From contig OX421494.1 in NCBI GenBank assembly GCA_949126835.1, positions 3,913,201-3,977,200 of the forward strand: a stretch of 64,000 nucleotides of DNA, given 5' to 3'. Shown here piece by piece: positions 58,063-64,000 of the stretch. The translations under genes were made by a program, and so were the position numbers. The notes beneath the pieces are model-generated. The model made no database searches. It was not told where the DNA came from and worked only from the letters and a program-made list of their open reading frames with translations. The first letter of the stretch is position 1; the number at the start of each line of letters is the position of its first letter. Source of the stretch: Anisus vortex (taxonomy: Eukaryota; Mollusca; Gastropoda; Planorbidae).

Positions 58063-58156
58063 GTTTACATCATTTGCCCCATTGAAGAAATGATGTTAGA
58101 ATTCATGACTGCTTAAGGCAATGGCTTAGAATTTTTTTGAAAGGAATACACTTCTG

Positions 58157-58340
58157 TACCCATGGGCCACTACTGTACCCAAGGGCCACTACTGTACCCA
58201 TGGGCCACTACTGTACCCATGGGCCACTACTGTACCCATGGGCCACTACTGTACCCATGGGCCACTACTGTACCCATGGGCCACTACTGTACCCATGGGC
58301 CACTACTGTACCCATGGGCCACTACTGTACCCATGGGCCT
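58157..58340. repeat. 19-bp tandem repeat, about 9 copies
   Basis: The unit is CCCATGGGCCACTACTGTA, nearly invariant; each copy contains the palindrome CCCATGGG. Two overlapping false frames result. Confidence 0.96.
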
Positions 58341-58806
58341 AATCGTCAGCGAAGTTTGGAAACCACTGCTATTCTTGCACCAAGAGCTGCTGCGCGTCTG
58401 AGGTCTCATTGCACCCGCCGAGAGGCTTCGAGCCTCAGTGGGGAGGAAGCAATGTGCATGTCCGCCTCAACCCTGCCCTGGTGCCCGGATGTCCAGACCT
58501 ATAAGCTTAGTCTACAATTTATGCTACCGGGTGACAGTGCAGGTATACGAGCGAGCCACCACGATAATGATCCAAAGGGGAATTCGGAGTGTGGAGATGT
58601 GGAGAAGTAAAGTAAAGTAGTGCATGTGGCTGCGGAGACCGTACCGGATGTTACGACGTTCGGACAGGATCTTGGTGTGTCCTTCTCTTGATCCACCCCT
58701 GAACATAGTTACGCCCAGGACATTATGAGCGAGAAGGCTTGTAGTTTGTTTTTGTAATTATAAATTACAATTAAAATTATAAATCTGTAAGTGTAAGGAA
58801 TATTGC
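58341..58806. other. GC-richer segment of unknown nature
   Basis: It is clearly more GC-rich than the flanks and has short frames in several readings, none matching a family I know. It could be a decayed repeat or an old coding fragment. Confidence 0.35.
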
Positions 58807-59174
58807 TACATTCACTGAAGTGGGAAAGTCGGAAACTCGGAAATTCCGAGTAGGAATAAGTAAAAATAGTGATCCGTATTCTGACACTGTGCATTTTAAA
58901 ACTGTTGGTTTTATCGATGCGTCATTAGCAACCTTGAAATTTTTTATTTTTTTTAAAGATTTGTTAAAATTATAAATAAAGAAAAATATTATGTACATTG
59001 CTCTTTTAGATTAAAAAATTATCATTTTAAATAAAATTATGTTTCAAAATAGAGTAAAAAATATGTTTGCATTATAAGCACTGATCTATATATTATTGTG
59101 AAATATAAGTTCTTCGGCTTATAACGTTTAAAACACTTATCTATATGATATATGAGTTGAAAAGCCGTAACTAA

Positions 59175-60307
59175 GTGGACGTCCATTAATTACGTCAACC
59201 AAATAGGGGGGAGGGGTCTGAAAAAGTTTGACAATTGTCGACATAGGGGAGAGGGGAGGTCAAGAAAATTTGACATCAACAATGTTACTTTTTATTACCT
59301 AAAAAATGATACAAATTTATTACACAATTCTACATGTGTCCTGTGCCACGACATAGCAAACATGTAAAAACATGGTTTTACGTTAATACAAATATATCAA
59401 TTATGGATTTGACATGTCCTTTTTGTGTTCATCTTGTTAGTTTGTAGATCTGTGTATGGACAGTGCAGTATTTACTTATAAGCTACACAAGAAATAACTT
59501 AGGGTTCCCAAAAATAAATTTTACGAGTGAGTAGGCCTAATTGTCATATATAGCCTACTAACCTACTTAAATATACAAAGTTTATCAAAATTATGGCACA
59601 CTAAAGTAAGATACACAATCTTGGAGGCTTTAAGAACTGCAGGGTACTTCAGTTTATCTGTAGATTCCACTACAGACCGGTCCCATATTGATCAGCTCAC
59701 TGTTATTGTGAGGTAGGCCTATATAGCCTATATGTTTCACAAGATGATGGGCTCCCTATTGAAGGTTTTCTAACTTTCCTAGATATGGGTAGCCACACAG
59801 GGGAAAATGTGGCTAATATTGTGCACAACCACCATAAAATGAGTGCAAAATAGAATTACTTGCTGGATGAATTTCACAAGACTAGTCAATCGTTGCCAGA
59901 CCCCCAAATTAGTCTCTATATATATGTAGCCTTGTAGGGAATTGTAGGCCTATGCTTCACTTTCGCATTTTGTTAAAGGTTCCAGGTATATGTTCGATCA
60001 TTTTGAAGAAAAAGCAAAGGAAAAATTGCCTGTAGAAGAAGGCATATCAATGATGATGAAAAGGTCTATTGAACAATTAACATTGTCGGCTACCGAATGC
60101 TCATTTAGTGAAACGTAAAATTGGAAAAGATTAAATATTTCTATGAAAAGAACAATATTAAACAGAAAGAACAGAACTATTGTTAAAATCCTCGGATTTG
60201 AAAAAAATGTTGGAGGGGCGAGTTGGGGGGGGGGGGGGGGGGAGAATGGTAGGAACCATAGGTAAAAATCTACTAAAAATTGTAAAACGTAATTAATGGA
60301 CATCCCC
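59175..60307. mobile_element. Inner inverted-repeat element nested in the 58807 transposon
   Basis: The ends GTCCATTAATTACGT and ACGTAATTAATGGAC are inverted repeats, flanked by G-rich or C-rich bases. It contains decayed transposase-like sequence. The boundaries are good to a few bp; no clear target duplication is seen. Confidence 0.6.
59580..60120 (+). pseudogene. DUF4371/ZMYM1-like transposase remnant
   Basis: Plus-strand pieces read AGYFSLSVDSTTDRSHIDQL (about 59638-59697), then GLPIEGFLTFLDMGSHTGEN and, further on, EEGISMMMKRSIEQLTLSA. These are typical of hAT-derived DUF4371 proteins (ZMYM1-like). Frameshifts and stops break the frame. Confidence 0.7.
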
Positions 60308-60979
60308 AAAGTAACGGTAACTCTTCTATATTTTATGTTAATTTTCAGCGTCGTCAAGGAAGATGTAATTAATTCACATCATATATTATATATAGATAAG
60401 TGACAAAATATTATGCAAAAATGCACCAAGTTCGTAAATGGGAAAACTTCCTACTCGGAATTTCCGAGTTTCCGACTTTCCCACTTCAGCGAATGTACCA
60501 TAAGGTGTTGGGGCTTTTGTGCCAAAATACGAAACAAAATTACATACAAACAATAATTAATTGTTAACTAAAAGTGATCAATTTTCAAAATTAATAAAAT
60601 TGTAATTTATTGAATTTCTTTTTACTAAGATATTAGAAAAGATATATTGGTAAACTTTACACAAGGGAACAGATTTTTAAGTTTATAATAGTTTGTTTAG
60701 TTATCAAAGATAAATAGTTCTTTACAATATTCCTTTCTGAGATGTGACTTTTAAAGGTAGCACCGTAGCTGGCCAATGTACATAACACCCTGGTTTTGTT
60801 GTAGGCCTATCCATTAGGCTGAATATCAATATCCATCTTGCCAGGTGTCATTTTGTAAAGGTCTACTTCATTTAGCTGCTTATTTAAATGTGAGCAACTC
60901 ACGCAACAAGTAATTCTGTTTAATGAGTGAATCTTTGTTTGGACTTCTGATGTGGTTGGGTAGAGGGAGTCTTCATTGT

Positions 60980-63035
60980 TTATTTTAATTCAGCCAATAC
61001 GGAGCCTAGTGCATTGAGGAATAGGTCAGCGTGGGACTTGCCAAAAACCAGGCAAGGTCTCAGTCGCAGAGTGGACACACCACAGCCTCCACAGTTGACA
61101 CCTGGGTATAATAATTTAATTTATTATACAAAGTATACAAAATAATAATAAATATTATTTATATAACATATCTTTCCATGATATTGGATTTAGCTTGCCC
61201 ATTTTGGTCTCTTCGCACAATTCAGTTACAGATGATGAGATGGGAAAAGTAAAAAATGAATACTACCGGTTAGTTAAAGAGAAAGGTCTTCAAAAGCTTC
61301 CATTTTGTCTCAGAATCCCAATTGTCTGAGGCAAGCTATTCCACAGTGCAGGCTCCATAGATTCAACGGAGCGCACGCCAAACTACTACTTTTTGTGTCC
61401 AGAGTAGGGACTCCAATATGAGGAACGCAGACCCTTTAATGACACATGCTTTGTAACGATCTCCCGAAGATAGGGATGTGCAGAGCCATCCAGGCAGCTG
61501 TAAGGAATCAGTATATCATTGACCCACTGACCCACTTTTACACCATGGAAAGCCATTGGATATCTTTAAGAAAAGAAGTGATGTTCTGCTCAGACTTCTG
61601 CGTTGAAACACTGCAGTCTTCTGTAGCCGTACCGCTACCTTCTAGAGTCTTTAAATCTGGTTTTGAGGCAGACGTCACTAGCAACTGTTCAGAAATCAAG
61701 TCTTGACTGTATGAGAAAGACGGCAACAGCGCTGGTTTTTTTTTGTTTAGTGTGTGTGTGTGTGTAAAGGCAAGGACATAATTGACCCAGAGGACATAGC
61801 CTCGATGTAAGGTACAGGCCCTAATGTGGATGCATGGTATTATGCATGTCAGTGACAAGCATCTAAGTCTGATTAAAACGCCAATATAGGGCGTTTGCAA
61901 TCACGTGACAAAAAGCACGTGATTTGTGTTTACTTTCTGTAATGGTGTACAAGTAATAATGGCCGCTGTATTAATAAAGTTTCATATAGGCTCGAGCTTT
62001 TTCTAAATGATGTGTTGTGTTTTAAGTCTTATTAAGATTTAAGCTGTATTATGTATGTTAAATAAAATAGGCTATTTTATTATTATCATAGACATAGATC
62101 ATAGACGATGTGAGCCTAATAGTGACTTGACTAGATAGCCTATTCACCAACATTATCACTAGACATCGTAGCCTAGCCTACGAAACATCAAAAGTGTAGG
62201 CCTATAAAGTGAAATTGAAAGTGTAAATAGGTCTAGCCGGCCCTAGCTTAATCATATTAATCAATTAATCTACAGTACTACTATTTAATATTTACCTCAT
62301 TATTTTTGAGTAGGATAGCCAATATTCTGATGTGAATTTTGCATGATAAAGAAGTACTTCACTTTCACCACGTTACATTTGTACCTCAAGTGGGTTCTTA
62401 TATTTACACAAATACGTCACTAAAAATAGAGTAAAAACCTAAGCCACGCCCACTGAGAACGCTCTATAGGGCTATGCTATATATAGCCTAATTATACCCT
62501 GTCATAGTGTATTATAGATTGTAGAACTAAAAATAAACTGACCTTTGTTTCTAAGCTTGTTGATGATGTCATCTCTTTTTTCCACAGTTGAAACATCGAC
62601 AGCGCACAGCAGACCTAACCCTCGAGCATTTTGTAAAACATTTGGGTGCAGGCTCTGAAGTAGTGCCAAAATACAGAATTGGGTGCCAAAAAAAACAACC
62701 AAAATTTGGTGCAAATTCAAATCTAGGTGCAAAATACAGAATTAAAAGCAAAAAAAAACGTATGGATTGATAGCTCTATTATATTGCTTAATATAAAATC
62801 TATAATACCTTTTAGGCTTTTAGGCCTTCGGAAAGATCGCAAGTCTTAGAGTTAGAGTTTAAAATAACAACAGACTATACCGTACTGTATTGTTACCTGT
62901 AATTCTAACAGTCCATTAAGAAGCACCTGGCCAATATTTGCTGCATTTTCGACTAACTTCTTCTGTTTGATCTCTTGAAGAACATTATCTAGAAGCACCA
63001 ACTTTGACGGGTCACCTATCCACGTGTTGTATATT
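60980..63035 (-). CDS. ABAT: 4-aminobutyrate aminotransferase, last three exons (partial)
   Basis: Three minus-strand exons join in phase: 62897-63035, 62543-62654 and 60980-61101. They encode IYNTWIGDPSKLVLLDNVL, ENAANIGQVLLNGLLELQ, then SLHPNVLQNARGLGLLCAVD and KRDDIINKLRNKG, then GVNCGGCGVSTLRLRPCLVF and the C-terminus HADLFLNALGSVLAELK. This matches the C-terminal part of mitochondrial GABA transaminase, a PLP enzyme that converts GABA to succinic semialdehyde. The PLP-binding lysine and the N-terminus lie upstream, right of the window. The first visible exon starts in phase 2, so at least one more exon precedes it. The introns are GT-AG. A transposase remnant fills the next intron upstream. 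Confidence 0.95.
61240..61420 (-). pseudogene. LINE C-terminus-like scrap in an ABAT intron
   Basis: The minus strand reads GVRSVESMEPALWNSLPQTI. LWNSLP is the usual near-terminal motif of LINE proteins. The flanks are decayed. Confidence 0.4.
61446..62540. other. Rest of the ABAT intron
   Basis: An 86-codon plus frame at 61446-61706 (ending in SEIKS) resembles nothing I can name. A GT microsatellite lies at about 61749-61765. The remainder is AT-rich, with a TAGGCCTA at 62200. Confidence 0.4.
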
Positions 63036-63229
63036 CTGTAAGGCTTTTGCGGAAATTAATGAACAAAATAAATGTGTCATTACATTAACAAGCAATATTT
63101 TATGTGAAAATAAACTTTGCTCATCCATTATATTGTCTTCTTTAAGTCTTTTAGCTCTATGGGTTCTATTAACTGATTTGTTCATATATCTTTGCTTAAA
63201 TGTGTGTTGTTGTTTTTTCCAGCTAGGTT

Positions 63230-63990
63230 TAGGCCTACGTATCTTTTTACATTTTACGACAATGCTGCCACAATATCTGGAATCCATGGAGGTGTTCAAG
63301 CCATTTTGAAAAGAAAGAACAAGAAAGCTATTTTTAATGGATGTGTGGGACATTCCCTTAACTTGTGTGGTCAACACTCTTTTGTCGAAAATACTTCATG
63401 TATAACATTTTTTGGTACCCTTGAGAGAATGTTTTCCTTCTTTGCTGCTTCCACTCATCGATGGGATATTTTAATTCAACACACCGGGGTGTAGTTGAAA
63501 AGGTTATCCACAACACGTCGGAGCGCTCATCATGCTGCTGTTAAACCAGTGAAAGATATTGTTTGATGAATGTATTACGGCGATTGAAGCTTTATGTGAT
63601 CCTCGTGAAAATTTGTACACAAGAGTTACAGCACAAGGACTTTTACATGCTTCTGTGATTTCACGTTTATCTGCTACTTTAACCTTTGGGCTGATATACT
63701 TGAAGAAGTTAATCTTACACAGCAGTACCCGCAGACTAAATACTTAACTCTTGATAAAGTGGTGACCAAGTTAGACGCCTTACGATTGTTTTTGCACGAA
63801 AAGCGGAGTCAATTAGTGGAGCATGCTTTTGAACAAGAACTTTAAAATCATACCAACATGGGATTTCGGTAGAGAGAAGATTAAGATTCAAGAAGAGAAT
63901 GGCAGGGAACAAATTAAGAGATGCTGGAACTTTTATGCGAGAAGAAAGCAGTAGGGAGATGCTAGAGTGTATTGATCCAGATAAGATCAA
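63230..63990 (+). pseudogene. DUF4371/ZMYM1-like transposase remnant, frameshifted
   Basis: The first frame reads FYDNAATISGIHGGVQAIL, NKKAIFNGCVGHSLNLCGQH and FFGTLERMFSFFAASTHRWD. It hits a stop at about 63494 and continues in another frame (RLSTTRRSAHHAAVKPVKD, then ALCDPRENLYTR). At least two more frame changes follow. The family is the hAT-derived DUF4371 group. It probably runs past the window end. It lies in an ABAT intron, antisense to the gene. Confidence 0.78.
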
Positions 63991-64000
63991 CATCGTTTAA

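Larger units (their letters stand above)
58807..60497. mobile_element. DNA transposon with 49-bp terminal inverted repeats, 1691 bp
   Basis: The left repeat (58807-58855) and right repeat (60449-60497) are inverted copies with one mismatch in 49. They begin TACATTCRCTGAAGTGGGAA and contain the palindrome ACTCGGAAATTCCGAGT. Most of the interior is taken by a second inverted-repeat element (59175-60307). I found no convincing target duplication, so the superfamily is open. Confidence 0.8.

Noticed and set aside
58137..58610. 157-codon frame starting in the CCATGG repeat
   Set aside because: Half of it is the 19-bp array. The rest matches no family I know.
60226..60243. Poly-G run as a G-quadruplex regulatory site
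   Set aside because: It lies inside a decayed transposon and is probably simple-sequence noise or an assembly artefact.

Overview
The window is nuclear DNA from an animal, most likely a mollusc and probably a pulmonate-type gastropod. The genes have many short exons with GT-AG introns. The proteins are typical of metazoans. The introns are full of tRNA-derived SINEs, LINE fragments, hAT-like MITEs and minisatellites, and the DNA is AT-rich with a recurrent TAGGCCTA octamer. The taxon is inferred from repeat style; nothing in the sequence proves the species.

Five cellular genes were pieced together exon by exon, with splice phases that agree. (1) SNX29, minus strand, 8739-12925: only the exons for the N-terminal RUN domain; the rest lies outside the window. 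(2) RPL10, plus strand, 16218-19261: complete, 216 codons. (3) NUDCD3, minus strand, 21282-27635: complete, 8 coding exons, 376 residues. (4) PGAP1, plus strand, 27902-53631: complete, 26 coding exons, 886 residues, including one GC-AG intron and a 21-nt microexon. (5) ABAT (GABA transaminase), minus strand, 60980-63035: the last three exons. NUDCD3 and PGAP1 are divergent, with start codons 266 bp apart. SNX29 and RPL10 are also divergent. RPL10/NUDCD3 and PGAP1/ABAT are tail to tail. The genes do not form a pathway: ribosome, dynein/chaperone cofactor, GPI-anchor remodelling, GABA catabolism and endosomal sorting.

Positions 1-7774 hold a nearly full-length, apparently young LTR retrotransposon lying antisense to SNX29. 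Its two LTRs are identical over the 762 bp that can be compared, and one open 1602-residue Gag-Pol frame is intact. Its proteins are Ty3/gypsy-type, but integrase comes before reverse transcriptase (Gag-PR-INT-RT-RH). This is the copia-like order known from Gmr1-type elements, and it is the most unusual thing in the window.

The PGAP1 introns are a graveyard of mobile DNA. They hold a 75-copy 36-bp minisatellite starting a few bases after a splice donor, a LINE with an open 731-residue reverse transcriptase frame, hAT elements with perfect 8-bp target duplications, two 73-bp piggyBac-like micro-MITEs, and a nest of hAT and micro-MITE inside a LINE fragment. One SINE family appears to share its 3' tail with the LINE. 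The right end (58.8-64 kb) has a DNA transposon with 49-bp inverted repeats enclosing a second inverted-repeat element, and remnants of DUF4371/ZMYM1-like transposase.
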